The translations under genes and the position numbers were made by a program. The notes under the pieces are model-generated. The model was not told the origin of the DNA and searched no databases. It was given only the letters and a program-made list of their open reading frames with translations. Positions 7,247 to 15,281 of a DNA stretch of 17,302 nucleotides are shown in pieces (the stretch's first letter is position 1; each line of letters begins with the position of its first letter). The DNA is from SURF-55 sp040755195 (GTDB lineage Bacteria; Bacillota; Desulfotomaculia; Desulfotomaculales; Ammonificaceae), in NCBI GenBank assembly GCA_040755195.1, contig JBFMBL010000052.1, positions 1 through 17,302 on the forward strand, written 5' to 3'.

Positions 7247-7275
7247 ATTATACGGATTCTATGCAGCATCTTCAA
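7247..7275 (-). promoter_or_regulatory. sigma-A promoter of the PIN/TRAM-ispDF-cysS-rlmB-yacP run
   Basis: The minus strand reads TTGAAG (7270-7275), 17 bases, then a perfect TATAAT (7247-7252), about 50 bases before the PIN/TRAM start. It lies downstream of the hairpin at the carD stop, so it probably starts a separate transcript. Confidence 0.8.
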
Positions 7276-7278
7276 GAA

Positions 7279-7332
7279 CACGGCTACAAAACCTTGTCCG
7301 CCTGAATTAGAGGCGGGCATAGAGAAGCCGTG
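7279..7332. other. nested inverted repeat just upstream of the -35 box
   Basis: An outer 7-bp stem, CACGGCT (7279-7285) with AGCCGTG (7326-7332), encloses an inner 6-bp stem, CCGCCT (7298-7303) with AGGCGG (7311-7316). The remainder of the roughly 280-base carD-PIN/TRAM gap shows no gene; the frames in it are short and unlike any family I recognise. The stem could be a transcript fold or a protein-binding site. Confidence 0.45.
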
Positions 7333-7455
7333 GGACCGCTGCAAACCAAACCTGCCCAACACTTCGCAGGTGCCGTGAAAAGATTCGGATCACGCAAACC
7401 GGGCTCGTTTTCTGGCGGTTTTTGGGTTGTTAATCCTGCATTGTTGCCGCACAAA

Positions 7456-7492
7456 CTAAGAACTGCGCCAGACCGGCTGGCGCAGTTCTTAG
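7456..7492 (-). terminator. perfect 16-bp inverted repeat spanning the carD stop codon
   Basis: Arms at 7456-7471 and 7477-7492 are exact reverse complements around a 5-base loop. The carD TAA (7489-7491) lies inside the first minus-strand arm. The bases after the second arm on the minus strand are TTTGTG, a short T stretch, so intrinsic termination or 3'-end protection of the carD mRNA is plausible. Confidence 0.65.
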
Positions 7493-7965
7493 GCAAACGC
7501 TTTATCCAAGAGGCTTTTGGCCTTCTCCTCCTCCAGTTCGGTGGCCAGTACCAACTCGCTTATAAGAATCTGCTTGGCGTTTTCCAGCATCCGCTTTTCT
7601 CCAGAGGATAAACCTTTTTCCCGCTCCCTCCTGGCCAAATTACGCACAACTTCCGCTACAGCGAATATACTTCCGCTTTTTATCTTTTCTAAGTTTGCCC
7701 GGTAACGGTGGTTCCAGTTCGTGGGCATTGCGTTTGCGGAAGCTTTTAAAAGCGTCAGCACCTTGCGGACTTCTTCTTTGTCAATGACCTGCCTCAGGCC
7801 GATCTCCTCGCCGTTTGCAATCGGTATCATCACCTTCATGTTGCCGACGGGGAGGCGCAGGACGTAGTATTCTTTCTTTTCTCCCAGGATCTCCTCCTCC
7901 TCGATCGCTTCGATCACTCCGGCGCCATGCATGGGATATACAACCTTATCACCGATTTTGAACAA
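7489..7965 (-). CDS. carD: CarD/CdnL family RNA polymerase-binding transcription regulator
   Basis: This soluble protein of 158 residues begins FKIGDKVVYPMHGAGVIEAI, the start of the RNA-polymerase-interaction (TRCF-like) domain that docks on the beta subunit. The rest is the all-helical DNA-contacting domain, including NWNHRYRANLEKIKSG and a basic ARREREKGLS segment. CarD/CdnL proteins stabilise the open promoter complex and tune rRNA and housekeeping transcription. The frame runs back to 8031, but those residues are not family-like. GGGAGGTGGCGAA directly before TTG at 7963-7965 sets the start. Two strong promoters lie upstream. Between disA and a PIN/TRAM gene is the usual place for carD in Clostridia and Bacilli. 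Confidence 0.93.
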   Translation of the reverse strand: MFKIGDKVVYPMHGAGVIEAIEEEEILGEKKEYYVLRLPVGNMKVMIPIANGEEIGLRQVIDKEEVRKVLTLLKASANAMPTNWNHRYRANLEKIKSGSIFAVAEVVRNLARREREKGLSSGEKRMLENAKQILISELVLATELEEEKAKSLLDKAFA

Positions 7966-8002
7966 TTCGCCACCTCCCAGAGCTAATGAAGTTAACGAAT
8001 AA

Positions 8003-8031
8003 AATATATCACAAGATGCCAGTTTTGTCAA
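8003..8031 (-). promoter_or_regulatory. carD proximal sigma-A promoter
   Basis: TTGACA (8026-8031), 17 bases, then TATATT (8003-8008) on the minus strand, about 40 bases before the TTG start of carD. The -35 box is perfect and the -10 box matches five of six consensus bases. Confidence 0.8.
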
Positions 8032-8040
8032 GGGCGTAGT

Positions 8041-8069
8041 ATTTTAACATAACCGAATTTAGCTGTCAA
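8041..8069 (-). promoter_or_regulatory. carD distal sigma-A promoter
   Basis: TTGACA (8064-8069), 17 bases, then TAAAAT (8041-8046) on the minus strand. It lies 38 bases upstream of the proximal promoter, with the same spacing. The flanks are AT-rich, including an A/T-only stretch near 8071-8099 that could serve as an UP element. Confidence 0.8.
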
Positions 8070-8098
8070 ATATTTTTTGTTTTAACAATAGAAAAATT

Positions 8099-9157
8099 TT
8101 ACCGGTACCGCTCCTGCAACAACTGGTTCCAGTATCGCTTCAGGCCTTCTTTGATAAGGCGAGCCCGGGCCTCACCGATTCCTTCCACGTCATCAAGTTC
8201 TTCAATGGAGGCTTGAAGAATCCGGCTGAAGTTACCAAACGTGCGTGTAATGTTCTCAATAACCGGAAAGGGCAAGCGGGGTAAACGGCTTAAAATTCGA
8301 TAACCACGCGGCGACACAACCTGCTCAAGAATACCGGCGCCTCCGGAGAACCCTAAGACCCGGGCGATGAGCGAAAGGTCCAGAAGATCTTCCGCCGGCC
8401 AGCTTTCGATGATATCCAGGATGTCCTTTGGCGTTTTTTCTTCGGCTACGAAATAATCCTGAATTATTAGAAGGCCTTCGTTTTCAACGTTCGTCACCAG
8501 TTCCTCGACCTGCATCACAATCAAACGGCCCTCGCTGCCAAGCTCGGAGATGTAGTGTTCTATCTCCTTGACAATACGGAGGGTCATCTCGGTACGCTGA
8601 ATGGCCTTGGCAACCTCGAACAGAGTCACCGTATCTTCAAATTCGAGCACCGTAAGGTTGACGACCGCCTGGTTCAGAACCGCGCGGTATTTTTCCAGGG
8701 TCTGAACGGCCTGATTGGCCTTGGCCAGCACCACTTCGAGGTCGCGCAAAACGTATTTCGTTGAGCCTTTATATACCGTGATTACCCCACGCCGCTGGGA
8801 GATCGAGATAACCAGCATGCCGGTCTGTTTTGCCACCCGTTCCGCCGTCCGGTGTCTGATGCCGGTTTCGGAAGAGGGAATGCTGAGGTCGGGAATCAAC
8901 TGTGTGTTGGCAGCCATGATTCGCTTGGCGTCTTCGCTGATTATTATCGCGCCGTCCATTTTTGCAAGTTCGTAAAGCCGCGCGGGTGAAAACTCAGCGT
9001 TAACCTCAAAGCCTCCCTCCGCAATCTCCCTTACCTTTTCATTGTCGCCAACGACTATAAGCGCCCCGCTTTTCGAACGCAGGATATGTTCGAGGCCTTC
9101 TCTGAGCGGTGTCCCGGGCGCTACCGTACGTAAAATTTTCAGCAATTGCCTCTCCAT
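8099..9157 (-). CDS. disA: DNA integrity scanning diadenylate cyclase DisA
   Basis: This 352-residue protein condenses two ATP into cyclic di-AMP and scans DNA, pausing at branched structures to report damage before sporulation. The N-terminal DAC domain carries the catalytic DGA at residues 68-70 and RHRTAE at 101-106. A long helical linker follows. The C-terminal RuvA-like helix-hairpin-helix, LDDVEGIGEARARLIKEGL, binds DNA. The family length is about 355, so it is complete. ATG at 9155-9157 follows AAGGAG by seven bases; the longer frame to 9178 starts in a TTG that overlaps this ribosome site. It lies behind radA, whose product interacts functionally with DisA in Bacillus. No hairpin terminator is visible at its 3' end. 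Confidence 0.97.
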   Translation of the reverse strand: MERQLLKILRTVAPGTPLREGLEHILRSKSGALIVVGDNEKVREIAEGGFEVNAEFSPARLYELAKMDGAIIISEDAKRIMAANTQLIPDLSIPSSETGIRHRTAERVAKQTGMLVISISQRRGVITVYKGSTKYVLRDLEVVLAKANQAVQTLEKYRAVLNQAVVNLTVLEFEDTVTLFEVAKAIQRTEMTLRIVKEIEHYISELGSEGRLIVMQVEELVTNVENEGLLIIQDYFVAEEKTPKDILDIIESWPAEDLLDLSLIARVLGFSGGAGILEQVVSPRGYRILSRLPRLPFPVIENITRTFGNFSRILQASIEELDDVEGIGEARARLIKEGLKRYWNQLLQERYR

Positions 9158-9248
9158 GAACGAACTCCTTGGCTTCAAGTGTTAATCCCGGAAACCGACC
9201 ATACGAAAGAGGTGCCGAAAGCCGGCATTTTTCTTAAAGAAAAGCATC

Positions 9249-9276
9249 CCCCGGTAAAGGGTTTTTCGAACCGGGG
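9249..9276 (-). terminator. possible attenuator hairpin between radA and disA
   Basis: CCCCGGT and ACCGGGG form a 7-bp stem with a 14-base loop on the minus strand, about 15 bases after the radA stop, followed by GATGCTTTTCTTT. The loop is large and the T tract interrupted, so this is at best a partial terminator. Confidence 0.3.
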
Positions 9277-9290
9277 CGGTCAGGGCGCCG

Positions 9291-10622
9291 TTACGATTCC
9301 AGGGCGGCTTCCAGCGCCTCGCCGAGGGTGGCCACGCGGACGGTTTCGAGATGGTTCTTAATCTCAGGCCCCGGGCAGACAACCGCTCTCTTGAAACCGA
9401 GCTTCGCCGCTTCCTTCAGGCGAGCGTTAAGCGCGGTTACCGGGCGTATCTCACCGGTCAGTCCAACTTCGCCAACCACCACCGTACCCGGTACGACCGC
9501 CACCTCCCGGTGACTCGAAGCCACCGCTACGGCGACCGCCAGGTCGGCAGCCGGTTCAACAATTTTTACGCCGCCAACCGCGTTAATATAAGTGTCACAG
9601 TTTCCCAACCTGAGCCCGACTTTTTTATCGAGAACCGCAATAAGAAGCGCGGCCCGGTTAGCGTCAAAGCCCGCCGTCATTCGGCGGGGCACCCCGTACG
9701 GGTTGGTACAGACAAGCGCCTGTACCTCCACCAAAAGCGGCCGGGTTCCCTGGAGAACCGGCACAACCACCGATCCCACGACCGGTTTCAGCTGCTCTGA
9801 TCCCAGAAAAAGGGCCGAAGGGTTCGCTACGTCTACCAACCCTTCCCCGCGCATTTCAAAGACCCCTATCTCGTCGGTCGCCCCGAAGCGGTTCTTTACA
9901 CCCCTCAGGATGCGGTAGTTGTGATGGCGGTCGCCTTCAAAGTAAAGCACCACGTCAACGGCGTGTTCCAGCAATCGCGGACCGGCAAGGATTCCGTCCT
10001 TGGTAACATGCCCGATAAGGAAAATGGGCGTCTCGGTACCTTTGGCTATCTGCTGAAATTCAGCCGCACATTCCCGGACCTGCGCCACGCTCCCCGGAAC
10101 GGCCTGCACCTGGGACCGTGTCGTGGTTTGAATCGAGTCGATCACCACGGCGCGGGGGTTAAGTGTCTCTATATGTTCCTTTATTGTTTCCACATCGGTC
10201 TCAGCGGCAATAAAAACGTTCGCGGCGCCGATACCCAGGCGTTTCGCCCGTAACGAAACCTGCCTTACGGATTCTTCGCCTGTAACGTAAAGAACCGAGC
10301 CACCGTTGCTGAGGTTCCGGGCAACCTGCAAAAGTAAGGTGGATTTTCCAATACCGGGGTCACCGCCGATAAGGATTAGCGAACCGGGTACGATTCCACC
10401 GCCGAGAACACGGTCAAACTCAGAAATCCCTACGGGCAAGCGGGTCTCTTCCGCTGCAGTCTCCTGGAGAGAATAAAGAACCGTCTCTGTTTTATTTTTT
10501 TTGTTAACGTCAGCCGGTTTTACGTTTACGAATGAATCCCAGTTGCCGCAAGCCGGACAGCGGCCTACCCAGCGGGTTGACTGGTAACCACAAGCAGAAC
10601 ACTGGAAATCCGTCTTATTCAT
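9291..10622 (-). CDS. radA: DNA repair protein RadA (Sms)
   Basis: This 443-residue RecA-like helicase drives branch migration during recombination. The N-terminal zinc finger uses C8, C11, C22 and C25. The Walker A motif GDPGIGKST is at 87-95, and the RadA-specific KNRFG motif is at 243-247. The C-terminal half is the Lon-protease-like domain without proteolytic function. The start is ATG at 10620-10622 with AGGGG six bases upstream. A weak promoter candidate, TTGTAG with a 17-base spacer and TATACA, lies between this gene and the clpC terminator, so radA and disA probably form a unit separate from the clp operon. No damage or truncation is seen. Confidence 0.97.
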   Translation of the reverse strand: MNKTDFQCSACGYQSTRWVGRCPACGNWDSFVNVKPADVNKKNKTETVLYSLQETAAEETRLPVGISEFDRVLGGGIVPGSLILIGGDPGIGKSTLLLQVARNLSNGGSVLYVTGEESVRQVSLRAKRLGIGAANVFIAAETDVETIKEHIETLNPRAVVIDSIQTTTRSQVQAVPGSVAQVRECAAEFQQIAKGTETPIFLIGHVTKDGILAGPRLLEHAVDVVLYFEGDRHHNYRILRGVKNRFGATDEIGVFEMRGEGLVDVANPSALFLGSEQLKPVVGSVVVPVLQGTRPLLVEVQALVCTNPYGVPRRMTAGFDANRAALLIAVLDKKVGLRLGNCDTYINAVGGVKIVEPAADLAVAVAVASSHREVAVVPGTVVVGEVGLTGEIRPVTALNARLKEAAKLGFKRAVVCPGPEIKNHLETVRVATLGEALEAALES

Positions 10623-10681
10623 ACCAAACCCCTAAGTTTTCCAGAGACAAACACCTGTATACATTTTAAATCATGTTTCTA

Positions 10682-10713
10682 CAAAAAAAAAGTCCCGCTT
10701 GAAGGCGGGACTT
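10682..10713 (-). terminator. intrinsic terminator of the ctsR-clpC operon
   Basis: On the minus strand AAGTCCCGC and GCGGGACTT pair over nine bases around a 6-base loop, followed by a run of seven or more T. It begins about nine bases after the clpC stop and is a textbook intrinsic terminator separating clpC from radA. Confidence 0.93.
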
Positions 10714-10721
10714 TATATTTA

Positions 10722-13148
10722 TCAGACCTTCTTCACAATTACCTTCCCCTCCTCGGCGTCGACAACCACCCTGTCTCCCTTGTCATAAGCGCCTTTAAGG
10801 AGTTCCTCGGACAATTGATCCTCCACAAGGCGTTGGATGGTACGCCGCAAAGGTCTGGCGCCAAATTTCTCATCGATTCCTTCCTCCGCAAGCAGGTCTT
10901 TCAGGCCTTTTTTGAACTCCACCGTTACATTTTGTTCCTGAAGCCTCTTGGCCACATCCTTGAGCATCAATTCCACTATCGCCCGGATGTGTTCGTTTGA
11001 TAAGGCGTGGAAGACGATGATCTCGTCAACCCGGTTCAGGAACTCGGGCCGGAAGGTACGGTGCAGTTCGCCCATCACCTGTTCTTTCATCGCCTCATAG
11101 GCTTCCTTCCGTTCCTCGCGGGCCCGAAAACCGAGCTTTCCTTCTTTCTTCAGGAAGCTGACGCCCACGTTGGAGGTCATTATTATCACGGTGTTCTTGA
11201 AATCCACAGTGCGCCCCTTGGAGTCGGTCAACCGCCCGTCCTCCATTACCTGGAGCAGGATATTGAAGACGTCCGGGTGCGCCTTTTCGATCTCGTCGAG
11301 GAGCACCACCGTATACGGACGTCTCCTCACCGCTTCAGTAAGCTGCCCGCCTTCTTCGTGCCCCACATAACCTGGCGGGGCGCCAACCAGCCGTGACACG
11401 GTATGCCGCTCCATGTATTCCGACATATCAATCCGGACCGTGGCATCCTCATCCCCGAAAAGGACCTCGGCAAGCGCCCTCGCCAGTTCGGTTTTGCCCA
11501 CACCGGTAGGTCCCAGAAAGATAAAGCTTCCTATCGGCCGCCGCGGGTCCTTGAGCCCCGCCCGGGCCCGGCGTATGGCGCGCGATACCGCGGCCACAGC
11601 CTCCTCCTGCCCGACGACGCGCTGGTGAAGGATTTCTTCCATTTTCAACAGACGCTCTGTTTCTTCCAATTTCAGCTCCTTCACCGGAATGCCCGTCCAG
11701 CTCGACGTAATATCCGCGATGTCTTCCGGCCCGACCACGAACTCTCCTTCGGTTTGTCTGGAACGCCAAGACTGGCGCGCCGCATCTATCTCACCGCGAA
11801 GCCGTGTTTCCTGGTCGCGGAGCTGTGCCGCTTTCTCGAATTCCTGCGCCGCTATCGCCGCTTCCTTCTCCTTCCTCAGTTCCTCGATGTTTTCCTCGAG
11901 CTCTTTGAGGTCCGGAGGCGGTGTAAAAGCGCGGAGCCTCACCTTAGAAGCGGCCTCGTCAACCAGATCTATGGCTTTATCCGGCAAAAAGCGATCGGTT
12001 ATGTAACGGGCCGAAAGCTTTGCCGCCGCTTCGATCGCCTCATCCGTTATCCTAACCCGGTGGTGAGCCTCATAGCGGTCGCGCAAACCCTTCAGTATGG
12101 CGATGGTGTCTTCAACCGTCGGCTCGTTCACCGTCACCGGCTGGAACCTGCGCTCCAGAGCGGAGTCGCGCTCTATGTGCTTGCGGTACTCATCGAGTGT
12201 TGTCGCGCCGATGCACTGCAACTCTCCCCGCGCCAGCGCCGGTTTCAGGATGTTGGCGGCGTCTATAGCCCCCTCGGCCGCGCCGGCGCCGATCAGGGTG
12301 TGCAACTCGTCAATGAAGACGATAACGTTACCGGCGTTCTTGATTTCGTCGACAATCTTCTTGAGCCGCTCCTCAAACTCGCCGCGGTATTTTGTTCCCG
12401 CAACCACCGAAGCCATATCGAGCGCTACCACCCGTTTGTTCTCCAGCACCTCGGGCACTTTCCCAGACGAGATGCGCTGGGCCAGACCTTCCGCGATGGC
12501 GGTTTTACCAACGCCGGGGTCCCCGATCAGCACCGGGTTGTTCTTGGTACGCCTGCTGAGGATCTGGATAACCCGATCGATCTCGTTCTCCCGGCCGATC
12601 ACCGGGTCGAGCCTGTCCTCCTTAGCCAGGTGAGTAAGGTCGCGCGCATACTGGTCAAGAGCCGGAGTTTTCTTCGCGCCTTTTTCAACTCCCGGGGCTG
12701 CGCCGCCGGGTACACCGGTGCCGATCGCCTCCATTACCATCGCCCGGACGCGCTCCAGTTCCACACCGGAAGCGGCCAGAACGCGCGCCGCGATCCCTTC
12801 ACCCTCCCGGATCAGACCGAGAAGGAGGTGCTCCGTCCCAATGTAGTTATTACCCAAATTTCGCGCCTCGTCGATCGCCAGTTCCAGGACGCGCTTTGCC
12901 CTTGGTGTGAGGGCCACCTCCTGGCCTACGGGGCTCTCGCCCGGTTCCACCATCTGCCGGACCTGCGCCAGCACCGATTCGGGGTCGACACCCATCTCCG
13001 TCAAAACCCTGGCCGCGACCCCTTCCCCCTCGCGCAACAGACCAAGGAGTATATGCTCCGTCCCGACGAACGGGTATTGCATCCTGCGTGCTTCTTCTTG
13101 CGCCAAAAGCAGTACTTTCTGCGCTTTCCTTGTAAACCTGCCGAACAT
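10722..13148 (-). CDS. clpC: Clp protease ATPase subunit ClpC
   Basis: This 808-residue Hsp100 unfoldase feeds proteins, including arginine-phosphorylated ones, into ClpP. Two N-domain repeats occupy residues 1 to about 145. The D1 ATPase has Walker A GDPGVGKT at about 209-216 and Walker B VIVFIDE at 275-281. The M-domain with a UVR motif lies near 425-458. D2 has Walker A GPTGVGKT at 546-553 and Walker B VVLLDE at 614-619. The LGF tripeptide at 672-674 is the ClpP-docking loop. The start is ATG with GGGAGGT seven bases upstream. It lies 21 bases behind mcsB and ends at a strong terminator. Control by CtsR is inferred from the operator before ctsR. Confidence 0.98.
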   Translation of the reverse strand: MFGRFTRKAQKVLLLAQEEARRMQYPFVGTEHILLGLLREGEGVAARVLTEMGVDPESVLAQVRQMVEPGESPVGQEVALTPRAKRVLELAIDEARNLGNNYIGTEHLLLGLIREGEGIAARVLAASGVELERVRAMVMEAIGTGVPGGAAPGVEKGAKKTPALDQYARDLTHLAKEDRLDPVIGRENEIDRVIQILSRRTKNNPVLIGDPGVGKTAIAEGLAQRISSGKVPEVLENKRVVALDMASVVAGTKYRGEFEERLKKIVDEIKNAGNVIVFIDELHTLIGAGAAEGAIDAANILKPALARGELQCIGATTLDEYRKHIERDSALERRFQPVTVNEPTVEDTIAILKGLRDRYEAHHRVRITDEAIEAAAKLSARYITDRFLPDKAIDLVDEAASKVRLRAFTPPPDLKELEENIEELRKEKEAAIAAQEFEKAAQLRDQETRLRGEIDAARQSWRSRQTEGEFVVGPEDIADITSSWTGIPVKELKLEETERLLKMEEILHQRVVGQEEAVAAVSRAIRRARAGLKDPRRPIGSFIFLGPTGVGKTELARALAEVLFGDEDATVRIDMSEYMERHTVSRLVGAPPGYVGHEEGGQLTEAVRRRPYTVVLLDEIEKAHPDVFNILLQVMEDGRLTDSKGRTVDFKNTVIIMTSNVGVSFLKKEGKLGFRAREERKEAYEAMKEQVMGELHRTFRPEFLNRVDEIIVFHALSNEHIRAIVELMLKDVAKRLQEQNVTVEFKKGLKDLLAEEGIDEKFGARPLRRTIQRLVEDQLSEELLKGAYDKGDRVVVDAEEGKVIVKKV

Positions 13149-13169
13149 CTTGCCTACCTCCCTTGAAAT

Positions 13170-14267
13170 CTACTTCTTCTTTCTTTCCCCTTTCCCATTT
13201 CTCACCACTTGCAACCGATCGCGGATCAGCCGGGCCCTCAGCATATCCCGCTCGAATGGTTTAAGATCCTTTCCGGCCGCTTTGGTAAGGAAGGCCGGTT
13301 GTATCAGTACCATTAGCTCGGATACAAGGCCCAGCGGAATATTCCCGATTATTTTAAGCGCAAGCCCGAGACGTAAGTCCGAAAGACAGCGCATAGCCTC
13401 CTCCGAATTAATCACCCTGGCGTACTGCAGGACCCCGTAAGAACGGAAAATCCTGTCTTCCAGCGCACCCCGCTGCTTCGCGTAAAGGCTCTGGCGGTAC
13501 TCGCGTTCCTGAGCCACCAACCGCCGGGCCAGAGCAGTAAGGTTGCTGATTATTTCGTCCTCACGCCTGCCGAGGGTGATCTGGTTCGAAATCTGGAAAA
13601 GGTCACCGGCAGCCCTCGTCCCCTCGCCGTATAGGCCGCGAACCGCCATGCCGAGCTTGCTCAACCCGGAGACAACCTCGTCCAGGACCCTCGTCGCGAC
13701 CAAACCGGGAAGGTGCATCATCACCGAAGCCCGCAAGCCCGTTCCCACATTAGTAGGGCAGGCGCTGAGATAACCGAATTCCTCGTTGAAAGCGTATTCG
13801 AGCGTCGCCTCAAGTTCGTCGTCAACGTCACCCGCCAGTCGCCAGCACTCCTCAAGCGCCAACCCCGGCTTAAGGCACTGGATACGCAGGTGATCTTCCT
13901 CGTTGACCATGATGCTTACCATCTCATCCGGCCGCAAGACCACCGCCTTCCCTACCGGGTCACCTTTTAAGAAATCCGGGCTTACCAGGTGTTTCTCCAC
14001 CAGAATGCGCCGCTCAACCGGCGTCAATTCAGCCAGTAGGGATACCTCGAACAGGCCCAGCTTTTTAACGGATTCCGGTCGTTCGACGGCAAGGCGAACG
14101 GCGTGGATAACCTCTTCCGCCTGCTCCCGACTCAAGCGGTGCGGGAAAGGGTATGTCGAAAGGTTACGGGCGATCCGCACCCGGCTGGAAACCACAACGT
14201 CCGCTTCCGCGCCGCCGTCCTCCATCCAGTGGCTGTGAGGATCCACCAGGGTTTCTCGCAGCGCCAT
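13170..14267 (-). CDS. mcsB: protein-arginine kinase McsB
   Basis: This 365-residue member of the phosphagen kinase superfamily phosphorylates arginine side chains on proteins, marking them for ClpCP and inactivating CtsR. SSRVRIARNL near residues 27-36 is the ATP-binding signature. The catalytic-site motif CPTNVGTG begins with C170. RDMLRA near the C-terminus matches the RDxxRA motif that binds phosphoarginine. The frame is open to 14285, but ATG at 14265-14267 follows a GGGGG ribosome site and starts one base after the mcsA stop, so it is preferred. This tight junction implies translational coupling. Length and motifs are those of a working enzyme. Confidence 0.96.
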   Translation of the reverse strand: MALRETLVDPHSHWMEDGGAEADVVVSSRVRIARNLSTYPFPHRLSREQAEEVIHAVRLAVERPESVKKLGLFEVSLLAELTPVERRILVEKHLVSPDFLKGDPVGKAVVLRPDEMVSIMVNEEDHLRIQCLKPGLALEECWRLAGDVDDELEATLEYAFNEEFGYLSACPTNVGTGLRASVMMHLPGLVATRVLDEVVSGLSKLGMAVRGLYGEGTRAAGDLFQISNQITLGRREDEIISNLTALARRLVAQEREYRQSLYAKQRGALEDRIFRSYGVLQYARVINSEEAMRCLSDLRLGLALKIIGNIPLGLVSELMVLIQPAFLTKAAGKDLKPFERDMLRARLIRDRLQVVRNGKGERKKK

Positions 14268-14268
14268 C

Positions 14269-14775
14269 CTAATTTCCCCCTTCAAGGCCCTTCTCGAGGT
14301 CCCGTATCCGGTCTCGAATCTCCGCCGCTTTCTCGAATTCTTCCTTGCGCACCGCTATCTCGAGTTCCCGGCGGAGACGCTTGAGTTCCTGCTTCTTCCC
14401 GACCAGTTTTCCGCAGCGTTGCGGCAGCTTGCCTGTATGCTGGGTCGTGCCGTGAACCCTTCTCAGGATCTGGTCGACCGCAGGGCGCAACGATGTATAG
14501 CAGTCGGCGCAGCCAAAAAGACCCCGTCCTGCGAACTCCTGTTCGGTTAAACCGCAGCTCAAACACCGGCCGTACGCCGGTTCCACCGGCGCCTTCTGTT
14601 CTTCGAACAGGCCGCCGAGAAGGTTATGCAGCACGAACTGCGGCATTATGCCAAAACCGGTGATTCCCGCCTCCCGCGCGCATTCCTCGCAAAGATGCGT
14701 CTCCTGCTTCTTGTTGTTGGTGATTTCCGTGTAATGAACCGTTGCCGGCCTTTTATTGCATCTTGCACAAATCAT
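14269..14775 (-). CDS. mcsA: McsA, UVR-domain activator of McsB
   Basis: This 168-residue zinc-binding protein activates the McsB kinase and helps control CtsR. Four cysteine pairs or near pairs are visible: CARC at 3-6, CEEC near 29-32, CLSC near 71-74 and CADC in the middle, the zinc-finger repeats of the family. The C-terminal segment ELEIAVRKEEFEKAAEIRD is the UVR coiled-coil motif, also present in ClpC. The start is ATG at 14773-14775 with GGAGGGG upstream. It lies 19 bases after the ctsR stop and one base before mcsB, in the standard operon order. Confidence 0.95.
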   Translation of the reverse strand: MICARCNKRPATVHYTEITNNKKQETHLCEECAREAGITGFGIMPQFVLHNLLGGLFEEQKAPVEPAYGRCLSCGLTEQEFAGRGLFGCADCYTSLRPAVDQILRRVHGTTQHTGKLPQRCGKLVGKKQELKRLRRELEIAVRKEEFEKAAEIRDRIRDLEKGLEGGN

Positions 14776-14794
14776 GGCTTCTCCCCTCCAACTC

Positions 14795-15262
14795 TTAACG
14801 CCTTAATACCGCCGCCACCATGGCTTTTAACAGCGCAGCTCTCATCCTGTTTCCGCCGGACGAAGATTCCTTGATAACCTCCGATGAAACCGCCGCCTGC
14901 ATCAACCTTGATTCCCGTACAGAAATCAACCCTTCCGTTTCGAGTCTCTTTATCACCGCGGCGGCATCCGGCTGGGATACCGATTCCCCAACAAACTCGA
15001 AAATTTCGCGCGCAAGCTCCTCCAGTGTCCCCGCAGGCAGCCGTGAAATCCTCAAATACCCGCCGCCGCCCCGGCGGCTCTCAATTAAAAACCCGTGCTG
15101 CAGCGTAAACCGCGTCGCCAGAACGTAATTAATCTGTGACGGCACGCACCGAAAGTAAACGGCTAAAGAATTCCGCTGTAATTCAATCTCCCCGGAAGGG
15201 CTTTGTGCCAGTAAAGCCTTGATATACTTTTCAATTTCGTCCGAAAGGCGTATGTACACCAC
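14795..15262 (-). CDS. ctsR: transcriptional repressor CtsR
   Basis: This 155-residue repressor of class III heat-shock genes dimerises on tandem heptad operators. The winged helix-turn-helix is clear: FRCVPSQINYVLATRFTLQ, then ESRRGGGGYLRI, whose glycine-rich wing inserts in the minor groove and serves as the thermosensor in Bacillus. The C-terminal half is the helical dimer domain and McsB target. The frame starts at TTG 15277, which would be only four bases from the operator. GTG at 15260-15262 (or the next GTG) better matches family starts, with TTTGGAG upstream, and is used here. The operator in front indicates self-repression of the whole operon. Confidence 0.94.
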   Translation of the reverse strand: MVYIRLSDEIEKYIKALLAQSPSGEIELQRNSLAVYFRCVPSQINYVLATRFTLQHGFLIESRRGGGGYLRISRLPAGTLEELAREIFEFVGESVSQPDAAAVIKRLETEGLISVRESRLMQAAVSSEVIKESSSGGNRMRAALLKAMVAAVLRR

Positions 15263-15281
15263 GAAAACCGACTCCAAACTT

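Noticed and set aside
7284..7496. 70-codon minus-strand frame downstream of carD
   Set aside because: No ribosome site and no recognisable domain; it overlaps the carD hairpin and the nested repeat.
9213..9232. Terminator-like TGCCG/CGGCA hairpin plus T run on the plus strand
   Set aside because: No plus-strand gene ends there, and the 5-bp stem is within chance expectation; on the minus strand it lacks a T run.
11403..13166. 587-codon plus-strand open frame
   Set aside because: It is exactly antisense to clpC, whose domains are complete; long antisense frames are expected opposite GC-rich genes, and its translation resembles no family.
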